This document shows positions 49,036-59,636 of a stretch of 64,000 nt of DNA, one piece after another. Below the pieces are notes generated by a model. It did not search any database and had not been told where the DNA came from. It saw only the letters and a list, made by a program, of their open reading frames with translations. The translations under genes were made by a program, and so were the position numbers. Within the stretch, counting starts at the first letter, position 1. Each line of letters starts with the position of its first letter. The stretch is taken from assembly GCA_907164885.2 (NCBI GenBank), contig OU015499.1, positions 165,094,097-165,158,096 on the forward strand, written 5' to 3'. The stretch comes from Dolomedes plantarius. Taxonomy: Eukaryota; Arthropoda; Arachnida; Araneae; Dolomedidae.

Positions 49036-52000
49036 GATGCTACATCTGAAAAACTGAATTTTTATACTCCAATACGAATACATATCCAGATATTCTGGTA
49101 CCGGAATAACCATAAGATTGATTTTAACATTACCAATGAGCAAGCCTTCATTTTCTGTGCTGAAACTGGTAAAAAATGGTTAACACAGTGCTCATTCGGA
49201 ACAAAACTGCGCATGGAAAAGGAGAACATTCTAAAAACTCTTTGTTATAAGGATACCATTAATAAGCTTACAGGTATCAAAGTTAGAAAAGAAACATTTT
49301 AAATTTCCTAAAATAATTTGCTACTGATATTTACTTTTATATTATTTTGTTATCTCAAACTAATGATATAAATTTACTTCAGCTTCAAAAATTGGGAGAT
49401 TTTTAGAACACATATCCCTCTCATTTTAGAAGAACCCGAACATCTCTAGACGCTTTGAAGTTCATTATTATGTCGGATATGTTGTGTGTTTGTTACAAAA
49501 TAATAATTTCTTTTCTCCAGGCCTCGTGCCCCAACTAACGACCCTGTATTTTCTGTCTACTGCGAGGACGAACTGGAATTGGAAGGCACCTCCTTACTGA
49601 CGTTGAAGGTATGTCTTGTTACACCAATACCCACATTTTTAATACCTAAGGACAGAGTGAAAATGGGAAAAGTCCAGAAAAGACAAGCTATGTCAAACGC
49701 CCGACAACAGCAGAACTACTATGCACTTACAAATGTAAGAAACGACAACGATATGAGAGGTGAAAAGAACAATGAATGCCAAGCGGAAGGTGATAAAGTC
49801 AGTCAAAATTAAAAAGAGATAGAAGCAGTTACATTTAAAAGGTGGTGAAAAAAGTCGGGTATAATTATTAAACAGCAGCGATGTTAGAAACACTATCTTA
49901 GACACTATGTTAGAAACACTATTTTTCCCATCCATATTCAAACGAGTAATAGAAACGAAAGAAAAACAAAGATTACACCAAAGGATATATTCCTGTACTT
50001 TTCAAAAACCAATGTCAAACCGTCAGAGACAATTATTGCCTTCCGCATTAAAATACTGGAAAATAGCAGCGGGAGGTGAGTTACCCAGAAGATGGACTTG
50101 GCGAAAATTGCATAAAAGCATTCTCATCATGCCTTGGAGTTTGTATGTTAGGATTGCATAAGTCAAACATTCTTAATCAATAAAAAAAACTCCCACGATA
50201 TCATAATTTTCTGTATGGACTGGATGTGGGGGAACTATGACATCCACACAAAGATTCAAATTGCGATGTTTACAGACCTGGCACATTTCGAGATTCACGG
50301 AATCTGTAAATCATCATCAGAGCATCGCCCGGCAGCTTGGCCATCATAATGGCTGTTGTTACCTAATCGTAGAATGACAGCAGTTAACTCAACTTGAAAG
50401 GTACGATGAAAATGGATGTGGATTATCGGAAAAATACTGGATATAAGAGTTCCGTGTCCCGAATATTTAAAATTTAATATGTTCTCCAGGACCGGTTGGA
50501 TCAACTATGAGTTACAGGATATGAAAATATCAGTTTTTATTCAACCGAACTTATGTCATGATGGCACAACTGTCACACTCTACGTGTTTCAGAAGAGAGG
50601 GGTTGGGGGACGACTTAGAAACTATCGACGTTTTAGATGAATATGCAGGACTTTACATCATAACCCATTTCTACGAGTTAAATGAGTTTTTTTCCCTTTC
50701 CATCCAGTTATGTGTTCGGCTTTGACAGATTTTACCAAAGGCGTTGTTTGTAACAAAGGCGAACGAAGGAGGTTGTTCGCTAAATGTGTTTGTAGCAACG
50801 GGCGCATTTGTTTGCCGTTACCACGGTTCGCTCCCTAAGCAATCTAGTACATCAAAGGAACTTCGTTACTCTTCGTTAGCCGTCGTCCGCCATATGTGTG
50901 TAGAGCCTACAGTTCAGCTTGCAATCTTTTTACTTTTTTGCTTCTAAATTTCATTTCGAAAAAGAAACTTAATTTTGTTGTTCGTTTATCGGAAACTGAG
51001 TTTCGAAATATAGTATGGACTGGAGAAATTCTCTGTCATTAAATTCTGTCATTTCTCTTCAGGAAAATGAAAGAATGGTTGAAGAAGCTTTCGGTTTGTT
51101 GATGTGGGGGGGGGGGGGAGAGGCAATCGAATTTCAGGCCGAACTCCGAATTTCTTCGTTGAAATTCGGCGCAATTTGCTCGTTGTCCTTCGTTGATCGT
51201 CGTTCGCTTAATACGTTTCCAGAACCCAGAAATAGACAAGGCCAGGAGAGTGTGTTGATTGATAATGTTCACAGGTTTGTTCAAGGGTCTCCTTAAGAAA
51301 AATGAACTCGACATCGACTGAATGCTTCTTTTGTTGCTCTTTGCAAACTGCTCTCTTCAGAACGGGTACGAGGATGAAATTAATAGAAATCTCCTACCCC
51401 TAAAAGATTTTTTGACTTATGGGAACGATGAAATAAAAAATGCACCTGTGACAGAATTAATGCTATTAAGGTTATAAAATATTGCATCGACCTCTATCAT
51501 CTTTTTCGTTTTCGTTCACAGGCACCGAAAAAGAAAAAATTCAAAGCAGTGAGAAAATTTTTCAAAAGGTTCTCGCGTAAAAAGTCGGTAAGTGCTCGAA
51601 TATTTATACTTTTACTTTTTTTAAATAATTTTTAATATTTATCAAATTTTTTATTGAGTCGTATAACTGAGTTAGAAACATGTTTTCATGAAAAAAAATT
51701 TATTATTATCAGTCGATGGTTCGAAACAGGAATGAAATTAGAAACGAATGGGTACTTTTATTCTAAACTTGACGAACATTTTGACATATGTATAATTTCG
51801 TAACTCCTGTGACGATCGACGAAGTTTATTCTATGTCTCAGAGATGTCGTGTTAAATGAAGCATGGCTTTATCGCACTCTGTCACAGGTAGACTGGTGAC
51901 CAAACTTAGAATTTCAGTATTACGCAGGTTGTCTACAGTATTTCAGTTAAAGTTTAATTTTCAGTGAAATTTAGATTATTTCAGCTAGATCAAATTCCAT

Positions 52001-53149
52001 AGTTGGACTGAATTTGTAATTCCTGATACGTAAACCTAATAAACACCTATTTTTTTTTTTTTTGGGGGGGGGGGGGTCGAATGCTGAAAGAATGAGAAAA
52101 CAATATTTAGAGACAATTACTTTTTCTCAATTATTCCAAAATTCGCCCTCATTAAAAAATTAGCAACAAACATCAACGAAAGCATAGCAACAAACATCAA
52201 CGAAAGTTTTGCCGTTGCCAGGGTTCGCTCATTAGGCGGTATATCAATGGAAGTTGATGAATGTTCATTGGCCGTCTTTCGCTGTATGTGTACGAGCTTG
52301 CAGTCTAGCTTGGAATGTTTTGGCTTGTAAATTTCATTTCGAGTAGGACACTTCATTTCGTTCTTCGCTACTGTAACTCAATAAAGTTAGAAAAGTAACT
52401 CAAACCAGGAATTCTCTACACAAAAATGAACGAACGGTTTTGCTAGTTTTCGGTTTGTTAATATGGACGGCAAACCGTATTTCAAACCGAACGCCGAATT
52501 TATTCGTCGAAATTTGGCGCTGTTTGTTCGATACCCTTCTCTGTATGGAAACCCGTTGCGAAGGGGAGACATCCGGTGGGCTCGTACCATCTTCCACCCT
52601 CTCTGACATCATAGGGGGACTTTTTATCTCTACCAGTTATGAAACAGTTGAACGGCCTTTACGGTTGGTGAAGGCCTCTGTTTATAGATCTATCTAACAG
52701 GCTCCGTAGGTGTTGCGTTAACAAATAAGCATCGCACGTGTCATTAAGCTAAACTGAACAAATTACCTGTCAACCACTTTTCTCTTGGAAATTAAAATAT
52801 AATATGTTGTTGTGCCTTTTTACAATACAAATCTAATATCTATTAAACTATATTCGAAATACAGGAGACTTTAAAAAACCGTAAGAAATATTTTACATGA
52901 GTTTTACGATTTGTGACGAAAATCTAAGCAAAGCTGTAATTTGCAAATGAAGGTTTAATTTTGCAAACATGGAAAAGAGTATCCTGAACTCCCGTTATCC
53001 ATTAATGCACTTGAATAAATAAATTAAAAACAGGAAGGGGTTCTAATGAGAAATTATTATAATGTGGGCTTTATGGTTACTTTTTTAAAAGAGTTTTTCC
53101 ATATGTCTTTATTGTTAATTACTTTTTCTTACAGGCCGGATCAAATTAG
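37956..53149 (+). CDS. Single-pass membrane protein with acidic tail and polybasic C-terminus, 10 exons (novel)
   Basis: Exons: 37956-38051, 40910-40939, 41656-41673, 44966-45045, 46564-46668, 47202-47369, 47505-47648, 49521-49608, 51522-51587, 53135-53149. All introns are GT-AG with good pyrimidine tracts, the phases match at every junction (0,0,0,2,2,2,2,0,0), and the frame is open to TAG: 269 residues from the ATG chosen. Exon 1 gives a membrane helix, MLYAIIFGVFFVLFLCYLV, followed by HRR, so the C-terminal tail is predicted cytosolic. The tail is Ser/Asp/Glu-rich for about 200 residues and ends in KKKKFKAVRKFFKRFSRKKS-AGSN. I recognise no family. The start is uncertain: the frame is open back to 37827 without another ATG, so an upstream exon with a signal peptide is possible. 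Introns carry Merlin-like, Tc1 and SINE insertions. The last three exons are duplicated at 2944-6659. Confidence 0.75.
38052..40909 (+). other. Intron 1
   Basis: 2.86 kb. It holds a Merlin-like transposase fragment (38942-39256), G runs (39463-39483, 39673-39687, 40070-40081) and otherwise unremarkable AT-rich sequence. Short ORFs in it lack domains. Confidence 0.5.
38942..39256 (+). pseudogene. Merlin/ISXO2-like transposase N-terminal fragment
   Basis: A 104-codon frame with SANCEQCGSEMRIKVKSSST, DGFTFVCMKVIWGKQCNTEK and SIHTNT. The Cys-x2-Cys, then DGF-x-W/F-x-C, then SIRTxS-like order matches the zinc-binding head of Merlin (IS1016/ISXO2-type) transposases as I know them. The DDE catalytic domain is absent, so it is a fragment. 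Confidence 0.45.
40910..40939 (+). CDS. Exon 2 (30 bp)
   Basis: DQGSARASSR, phase 0-0, between TGTCTCTTTTCAG and GTAAGAAC. Confidence 0.6.
41656..41673 (+). CDS. Exon 3 (18-bp microexon)
   Basis: MSDTLK, phase 0-0, between TATGTTTTTCAG and GTAACTAT. Because it is in phase and six codons long, skipping it would not alter the downstream frame. Confidence 0.45.
42187..43588 (+). mobile_element. Tc1-like transposon
   Basis: Terminal inverted repeats: ACTGCTGGCCACTGTAAAAG at the left, and inverted at the right (GGGTGGCCAGCAGTG). The element is inserted in a (TA)n tract and flanked by TA on both sides. Length about 1.4 kb with one transposase gene, the usual Tc1 design. The ORF carries one stop and one frameshift, so it was lost fairly recently. 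Confidence 0.9.
42418..43451 (+). pseudogene. Tc1 transposase (DD34E), one stop and one frameshift
   Basis: Starts MPRRKQRSSFDQVSEFDRGR, with a paired-type helix-turn-helix (LSFREIGSRVGRNQTTVMR). An in-frame TAA lies at 42646-42648, within SRNDR*IVR. Then ARTIRRRLQQSGL, catalytic FTDESRF (about 42887), VWGSIGYHS, a frameshift at about 43080, FQQDNARPHVA (second Asp, about 43152) and SPDLSPIENMW (Glu, about 43257). Exactly 34 residues separate Asp and Glu. The C-terminus SNNGGYSGY is intact. Confidence 0.9.
44966..45045 (+). CDS. Exon 4
   Basis: Acceptor TTTCTCTCCTCCTCATTCAG, donor GTGAGT. RSPVNTLGGHVVEVEQSQDE then EYDQTF; ends in phase 2. Confidence 0.75.
45092..45131. repeat. Microsatellite (TA)20
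   Basis: Uninterrupted TA units in intron 4. Confidence 0.95.
45860..46110. repeat. Dispersed GAACGAA-type repeat
   Basis: GTTGTCCGCTAAATGTCAAC, GGTTCGCTCAGTAGGCGG and TTCATTCCGAGTAGGAAACTTC align with 5660-5870. A copy outside the duplicated blocks, showing that the family is dispersed. Confidence 0.5.
46564..46668 (+). CDS. Exon 5
   Basis: Acceptor ATATGTTGCAG, donor GTGAGC. Encodes SASSFTNTKDFDDRLSADTI followed by a Ser/Asp/Gly stretch; phase 2 in, phase 2 out. Confidence 0.75.
47202..47369 (+). CDS. Exon 6
   Basis: Acceptor TTTTTCTGATTCACAG, donor GTAAGT. Contains SRLSIIPENLTAVRSLSEP and YLRHWTTLQDLTQPIVGP; phase 2 in and out. The most hydrophobic part of the tail. Confidence 0.8.
47505..47648 (+). 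CDS. Exon 7
   Basis: Acceptor TTTTTCTGATTCACAG (same as exon 6), donor GTAAGT. Acidic: CSEDLENFPDHFSEPSVEIF then SEPEFAFNT; phase 2 in and out. The identical 16-base acceptor context at exons 6 and 7 hints at an old exon duplication. Confidence 0.8.
48803..48980 (+). repeat. SINE-like element, copy B
   Basis: Near-identical to 2315-2490. The matching sequence begins at TTAATGCCTTCCACG, exactly where blocks A and B start to align. Confidence 0.6.
48989..49033. repeat. Microsatellite (TA)n
   Basis: About 22 TA units after the SINE's A-rich tail; block A has about 9. Confidence 0.95.
49521..49608 (+). CDS. Exon 8 (acidic module)
   Basis: PRAPTNDPVFSVYCEDELEL then EGTSLLTLK. Phase 2 in, phase 0 out; donor GTATGT. 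Duplicate of 2944-3031 with only silent change (GTC/GTG Val). Confidence 0.8.
49609..51521 (+). other. Intron 8
   Basis: Homologous to 3032-4984. Carries a dispersed GAACGAA-type repeat (50740-51230) and a G run near 51107. A short ORF conserved between blocks (50744-50947 and 4232-4435) is exactly preserved but lies in the repeat and shows no domain. Confidence 0.5.
50740..51230. repeat. Dispersed GAACGAA-type repeat (block B, intron 8)
   Basis: Counterpart of 4225-4720. Confidence 0.5.
51522..51587 (+). CDS. Exon 9 (basic module)
   Basis: Phase 0-0 cassette of 22 codons containing KKKKFKAVRKFFKRFSRKKS: 12 of 20 residues are Lys/Arg, with four Phe. It could be a nuclear-localisation or acidic-lipid-binding segment; that role is inference. 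Confidence 0.8.
51588..53134 (+). other. Intron 9
   Basis: Homologous to 5051-6644. Carries the other dispersed repeat copy (52150-52640), with a local rearrangement at 52160-52200 where AGCAACAAACATCAACGAAA is repeated in tandem. Confidence 0.5.
53135..53149 (+). CDS. Exon 10 (terminal)
   Basis: AGSN then TAG after ACTTTTTCTTACAG. Confidence 0.75.
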   Translation, partial: AGSN

Positions 53150-53261
53150 GACATATAACAAATCAGAATTAAGATTTTTAAAAAGTATTTTGCCGCCATC
53201 ACCAGAAAAGTGTTTAAATTGATTGAAGTTCCTTTTAAAGTTTTGAAAAAATGTCAAAATG

Positions 53262-53460
53262 TAAGAAAAAAGTTTTAAGATATGTTGAAAATGTAAGAAA
53301 AAAGTTTTAAGATATGTTGAAAATGTAAGAAAAAAGTTTTAAGATGTGTTAAAAATGTAAGAAAAAAGTTTAAAATGTGTTAGAAATGCAAGTCGAAATT
53401 TTAAAATGTGTTGAAAATGTAAGAAATATGTTTAAACATGTTTAAAAATATTTTTATGCT
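53262..53460. repeat. Tandem repeat, 32-bp unit, about 6 copies (block B)
   Basis: Counterpart of 6765-6960; copy number unchanged. Confidence 0.85.
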
Positions 53461-53640
53461 GCTGTATTTATATAAGTGTGTAAATGTATTTAAATATCTG
53501 TGTGAAAAGTTATCAATGTCTTTGAAAAATAATTATTATATATGTAAAAGTGTATGTAAATGTAAATGTACTTTGTAAATCTATAAACTGTATAAATATA
53601 TGAAAATGTAAATGTGACCGTATTGTAAATATGTGTTTGT

Positions 53641-54772
53641 AAATATGTATATAGGCATGCAAAAGCGAATTTGTAAATATGCATTTATACGCTCAAATGC
53701 GACTTTGTAAATATGTATATAAGCATGCAAAAGCGAATTTGTAAATATGTATATAAGCACGCAAGAGCGAATTTGTAAATATGTATATAGGCACGCAAAA
53801 GCGAATTTGTAAATATGTATATAGGCACGCAAAAGCGAATTTGTAAATATGTATATAGGGATGCAAAATCGAATTTGTAAATATGTATATAGGCATGCAA
53901 GAGCGAATTTGTAAATATGTATATAGCCATGCAAAAGCGAATTTGTAAATATGTATATAAGCACGCAAGAGCGAATTTGTAAATATGTATATAGGCATGC
54001 AAGAGCGAATTTGTAAATATGTATATAAGCACGCAAGAGCGAATTTGTAAATATGTATATAAGCACGCAAGAGCGAATTTGTAAATATGTATATAAGCAC
54101 GCAAGAGCGAATTTGTAAATATGTATATAGGCATGCAATAGCGAATTTGTAAATATGTATATAGGCATGCAAGAGCGAATTTGTAAATATGTATATAAGC
54201 ACGCAAGAGCGAATTTGTAAATATGTATATAAGCGAGCAAGAGCGAATTTGTAAATATGTATATAGGCATGCAATAGCGAATTTGTAAATATGTATATAG
54301 GCATGCAAAAGCGAATTTGTAAATATCTTAATAGGCACGCAAAAGCGAATTTGTAAATATGTATATAGGCATGCAAAAGCGAATTTCTAAATATGTATAT
54401 AGGCATGCAAAAGCGAATTTGTAAATATGTATATAGGCACGCAAAAGCGAATTTGTAAATATGTATATAGGCATGCAAAAGCGAATTTCTAAATATGTAT
54501 ATGGGCATGCAAAACCGAATTTGTAAATATGTATATAGGCATGCAAAAGCGAATTTGTAAATATGTATATAGGCATGCAAAAGCGAATTTGTAAATATGT
54601 ATATAGGCATGCAAAAGCGAATTTGTAAATATGTATATAGGCATGCAAAAGCGAATTTGTAAATATGTATATAGGCGTGCAAAAGCGAATTTGTAAATAT
54701 GTATATAGGCATGCAAAAGCGAATTTGTAAATATGTATATAGGCATGCAAAAGCGAATTTGTAAATGTGTGT
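53641..54772. repeat. 34-bp minisatellite, about 33 copies
   Basis: Same unit as 7130-7500 but about three times longer. The right half (54300-54770) is dominated by one variant (GGCATGCAAAAGCGAATTT), suggesting recent expansion there; the left half mixes ACGC/ATGC and AAGAG/AAAAG variants like block A. Long minus-strand ORFs (up to 390 codons) result from the stop-free unit. Confidence 0.9.
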
Positions 54773-54789
54773 ATATACATTTAAATACG

Positions 54790-56154
54790 TGAATGTGTTA
54801 AAACAAATGTCAATAAGAAATTTCGCAAGAGTCGCCTCGCCTCCAACCATTTCTGCAATAAACATTTGTAGCCAGCCAAAAGCAATAGAAATAAAAGCAA
54901 TAGCAACACATGATTGTCCTTTTTTTCATTTTGTCCGTGACATTATTTCTCACAATTTTGAAGGTAATAAGCACACTTGACAAATGACTTTCCTCTATTG
55001 GTTTGCCTCGTGAGTTAATCTCGATGCGAACGGCTTCGGAAAACCTGTTGCTCGTACTCTCAGGCATACATACATGGATCGAAGTGCACTGAACAGAGGA
55101 AAACGGAGATCTTGGTTACCGGTCCGACCCGGGGTTGGAAGGCGCGAGTGAATAAACAGTACCGTGTATTTCAATGATATAACATTTCAAACCACCCTCC
55201 CTTCCTCCCCCGAAAAAAATAATAAGTGAAATGAAAAAAGATTTATTAGATTATGTCCACCATATGGCGCTCCTTTTGAAGCAAAAAGCAATGTTCTTCA
55301 CAACAAATGTTCATTATGGCGGACGTTATTCACGGGTAATACCTTAAGAGGAGGTAGGGGTAATGGACAGCATGAAACAGCATTTTTATGGGTATCCGTA
55401 AGAAGTGCTGTCTTTCATATGGTGGAACGATCGCAAAAGCTGCGGTTGCTGATTCAGAATAAGACGATCAATCTTCACCAACATACGGTAAGATCGAGAT
55501 GACAAGCTTCTAACTCGTTGTCTTTGCAGATCCTCTCATGGCGGTTACATTTCTCACACGGTAGCGAGAAAATAGGTAATTTCGATAATCTGACGTCACA
55601 GCTTTCACGGTTAATACGGAATCGGCGCCAACGCTATATTTTCGGAGTAATAGACCTTTAGGATGAATTAATGCCGCCTCTAGTTCTACTTATTACCAGT
55701 TAGGTGCCGAAAAAACGATACACTCATACGGCGGTTTCGATGATGTCACGGCTTTCACGAGAAACCTCAACCTGAGCCACCTTGTTTGTTTTGGGGATGC
55801 ATTTGGCAAAGCATAGTTGCCTAGGACTAAAAAAAAAAGCTTTAGGAAGGCCTTTCAGAAAGTCGTCAAAGGTATGACGTGATACGAGACCGCATCGCCC
55901 TGTCCTAATAGGGATTTTAAATATCTCGAAAATTCGGGTATCTTTGAGGCTCTGCGACACTCGACGCGTTGGTTCCCGAAAGCTGCGCATTACTTAGATC
56001 GGTCGCGAGAAAATATGTAAATTTGATAATGGAACGTTACCGCTTTCACGGTTAATACGGAGCTATATTTTAGGGTATCTGAGCAGAGGTCTTTTGTCCT
56101 TTAGTATGAATTAATGGCGTCTCTAGTGCTGAGAAAAATTTAAATTTTGTAATA
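54790..56154. other. Non-coding stretch of block B between minisatellite and Tigger
   Basis: Counterpart of 7560-8765, with about 100 bp more at 55510-55610 (CGGTAGCGAGAAAATAGG, TTTCACGGTTAATACGGA). No gene seen. Confidence 0.4.
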
Positions 56155-58923
56155 CAGTAACCACCGCTTATAGTGATTCGTGGTTATAAGAACCAATATC
56201 GCAAAAACAAAGGCAAATGTATTATTTCCATTTTAAATTTTCGATTTAAAGAATCATCTTACAATCTTCGCTTTCCAAAAAGCTACCTAAACCCTCAAAT
56301 CGCACCAAGTTGATGCTTTACTTTTTGAAAATACTGATAAGACGTTGGGATGGAATACAGTCGTAACATGCATCCATTTCTTTGTTAGATATCACATCAT
56401 AGTTTACCGGTAAACGATTTAGCTTAACACTGTCCTATTAGCTTGTGGCGATACTTATGCAGAAATGCAAATTTTAATGCAATATACAAATTTGAACACG
56501 CCCACGGCACGTGTGCATTTCTAGCACATTAAAAGGAGCTTCCCGCACAAAGGAAATGAGCTGCAGGGAACAGGACATGCCTATGTAACGTTAGATGATT
56601 CGTTCACCTTTACTGCTTAGAGTCATTTATTGTGTAACCAAAGCAGTGGTTGGCTATAATAAACTAATAATGTTTTTATCTCTATAATTATTTTATTACC
56701 ATTACTGCACGCCTGGATACGTTTAAACCGGCCACAAGCTTGTCCCAGGGACATCTTTGCCCGTTCAGGTCAGAGTTGACTTTTCTCAGAGACAGGAACT
56801 CTTTTGCCCCATCCCCACTTCCTGGATCCTGCAACACATAAGTGTCCACTATCACTTAAGCGAGCGTCACATTAGTAAATTCAGCCCCTTAACCTAAGCT
56901 AGAAGGTGAATGTTGCATCACTTTAATTTACTAACAAAATTACCAGCTAGTGTCCAATTCAAACAAGGAAAACTCTTAGACAGAACTTGTTAATTAGATA
57001 TTAAGCTGCTGTTATGAACAGCCAAAGAGAAGCTGCCTCCCGTTTGGGTGTAACTCGGTCTACTCTTAGTAAAATTTTAAAATGTCGAGAGGAAATTTCG
57101 GCCACCATTAGCGTAAATGGTAATCTTGATAGAAAAACGAAAATCAGTCGACGTAGAAGAGGCTCTCTTGTAGTGGTTCACAGGAGCCCGATTGAAGAAT
57201 GGACTTTGTTGCTGCGAAAGGCTGAAGACAAATTAAAAGAAAACCATTTCCGTGCTACAGAAGATTGGCTTACCCGATGGAAAGAGAGAAACAATATTGT
57301 TTAGAGAAAAAATTACGGTGAGGTAACTGAATCAGCTCAAAACTGGCTCTCCAACTGCTTGCCTGCAATAATGAAAAACTACGCCCATACCAAATTTTTA
57401 ATACGATGAGACTGGGCTTTATTTTAGAGCGATGCCTGATCGAATGATGATGTTTAAAACAGATTTTTCTTCTGTTGGGAACGCGTTACAGTTCTTTTGA
57501 CGACAAATATGACTGGGAGCGTAAAAAAAACGCCATTGGTAATAGGCACGAAAATAAAAATCCTCCCTGTGTCTTACGAAAATTCAAAAAATGCTAGGAT
57601 GCGTAGCAGGATCTTCCCTAACTTCCTTCTAAAGTGGGATAAGGAGCTAACTGGGGAAGAAAAAAATTGTTCTGATTTTGAACAACTGTCTGGCTCATCC
57701 AGTTGTAAAGCTCACAAATATAGAGCTTTGATTTTTGCCACCGAATACAACATCAGAAATACAACCTTTTGATCGAGGAATCATAAAAACTTTTAAAACG
57801 CTATATCGCTCTGCCTTGCAACAAACAATTGTTGACGTCAGAAATCGACGAAGGAAAGGGATCTGTGTCAGAACTACTAAGTAAAAAAAACACATGTGTA
57901 TGCTTGATTACATATGATTGCAAGTGCCTGGAAAAGAGTTTCAAATCACTGCAGCTCTAATTGTTTCCGTAAAGCAGGATTTTTTTGTGAGACTGAGTGG
58001 GTTGAAATCGACGAAAACCTACACACTTCGGAAGAAAGGACAGAAGATGGAATCGTCGAAGAAATTAAAAAAACTGTCGATAAAACTGAGGACGAAGACG
58101 AAATGAATGACATATTCCCAGAAAAACCACCACCAGCAAAATAATCCAGAGAAGCGCTGAGCATTCTTAGAACTCTTGAATATAGAGCAGCTTCTGAAGA
58201 CATTTACGGGACATTTTATGATATTGAAATTGGTACAAACAGCCTCTTAAAAACTTCTTTACGTCAAACAAACATAGAAAACTTTTTCTTGCACCCTTCC
58301 TGTAGTTGAAATGTTAAAACTGATTAGCAGGTATGTAACGGTTCTTAACCGCTTTGCGTGGGGGTTATTTTATACGAGGAACAGAGACGACACAAAAAAG
58401 ACTTCCAGAAATTTGTCTCAAGCTTTTATTACATTCTTTTTAAGGGACACAGCACATATAGCTCATAAAAAATAATTAATGCAGGATCGATTTGGCATAC
58501 AGAGCCATATTTGTTGGCGTATGTGTTCACCTCTGCCGTTCAACTCCCCTCTCAACAGCAACGCGCTCCCCTCGGAAGTAGGGTTGCCACACGCCAACCT
58601 TGACACGGGTTCCCAGACGTGGCGCGCCTTACAAGGTATGTTGTTATAAATATCGGATATTTTCCTTCTCTTACTATAATCATGTGTATCTACTTATAGG
58701 TCTAGAAATTAAGTTGTTTTTTAAAATTATGAAAAATAATTTTAATAAAAGATAATTAACGTAAATTAAATAGTATTGGTACGTAAGATACGTAGATAAT
58801 TAACGTAAATTAAATAATAATGGTAAATTATCTTTGTGTATGTGCGTGTTCAAAAACCTAAATTTAGGTCATAAGAATCAAAAACAGTAATGATAACGTG
58901 ATTCTTATAAGCGGAAATCAATG
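56155..58923 (+). mobile_element. Tigger/pogo-type transposon B, decayed
   Basis: Counterpart of 8766-11508, with the same CAGTAACCACCGCTTATAG end. An extra AT-rich duplication (GATAATTAACGTAAATTAAA repeated) occurs near 58751-58810. Confidence 0.8.
57014..58311 (+). pseudogene. Tigger/pogo transposase pseudogene (block B)
   Basis: Same layout as 9625-10923. It retains more consensus-like residues in places (SRLGVTRSTLSKILK, TRWKERNNIV against TRCKERNNIV), but has an extra stop (TAA, about 58141) in the C-terminal part that copy A lacks. Broken by the same frameshifts after NNIV. Confidence 0.8.
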
Positions 58924-59038
58924 CATATATATCGCCATTATTTTCAGGAAGCCATTTCATTTCTTCTATAGCTCTTCCTGAAAATATGGCTATTTTGAAA
59001 TGTAAAACTCTTGTAGCAGAGGTGCGATATATGCATAT
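58920..59038. repeat. Foldback element, left arm truncated (copy B)
   Basis: The outer part of the left arm (CGCACCTCTG... to about AATATAG) is missing, so only the inner stem can pair. Copies A and C are complete, so the loss happened in B. Confidence 0.7.
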
Positions 59039-59538
59039 ACAAACATTGTTTATGATATAAATATATATATGTGTGTGTCTGTGTATGTATGTATGTATTT
59101 ATATATATCCGTATGTATAAACATAGTGTTTCTTGATGCTCCGTTACACTTCGATTTTGCGTTACTCCGTTAGCTCCATAGATAGTTGACCTGACCTATG
59201 ACGGCTCTGACATATGAGGTGGTCACTGAATTGCGCTCTGCGAATGGTCGCGCATTTTTATAACGCTGACCCGACGTCACTCTCACAGTGAACAGGCACA
59301 AAGGGAAAAACAGACAACGAGACATGGCATGTTCTAAAAATTTATGTATTAAAATCGCACGCTATGTACAGCAGCCATAAGTTACAGTTCGTTGAAATGC
59401 GCTCGCAGGTGGCTCGGCCACCCTCTTCAACAGGTTGAACAGGTTCCGTGGGGACAGTTCTGCAGAGGAAACATGATAATCAAAGTAACACCCAACAAAT
59501 ACAATAACAAACATTGTGTTCGGATGCCGTTTGTATCG

Positions 59539-59539
<1 letters not shown>

Positions 59540-59618
<79 letters not shown>
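59540..59618. repeat. Microsatellite (CT)n-(TA)n (block B)
   Basis: CT run then about 30 TA units, followed directly by a CA run and satellite sequence at the deletion junction. Confidence 0.95.
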
Positions 59619-59627
<9 letters not shown>

Positions 59628-59636
59628 CACTAGTTT

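Larger units (their letters stand above)
47649..49520 (+). other. Intron 7, containing the duplication breakpoint
   Basis: Unique sequence to 48802, then homologous to block A from the SINE onwards. A TA microsatellite lies at 48989-49033. No gene seen; ORFs of about 60-78 codons are random. Confidence 0.5.

Noticed and set aside
50744..50947. 67-codon ORF identical in both blocks (also 4232-4435)
   Set aside because: Lies within a dispersed repeat in an intron; identity follows from the recent segmental duplication, and no start context or domain supports it.
53693..54865. 390-codon minus ORF of 34-residue repeats
   Set aside because: Arises from the stop-free 34-bp minisatellite; equally long ORFs exist in other minus frames and there is no sign of frame-specific constraint.
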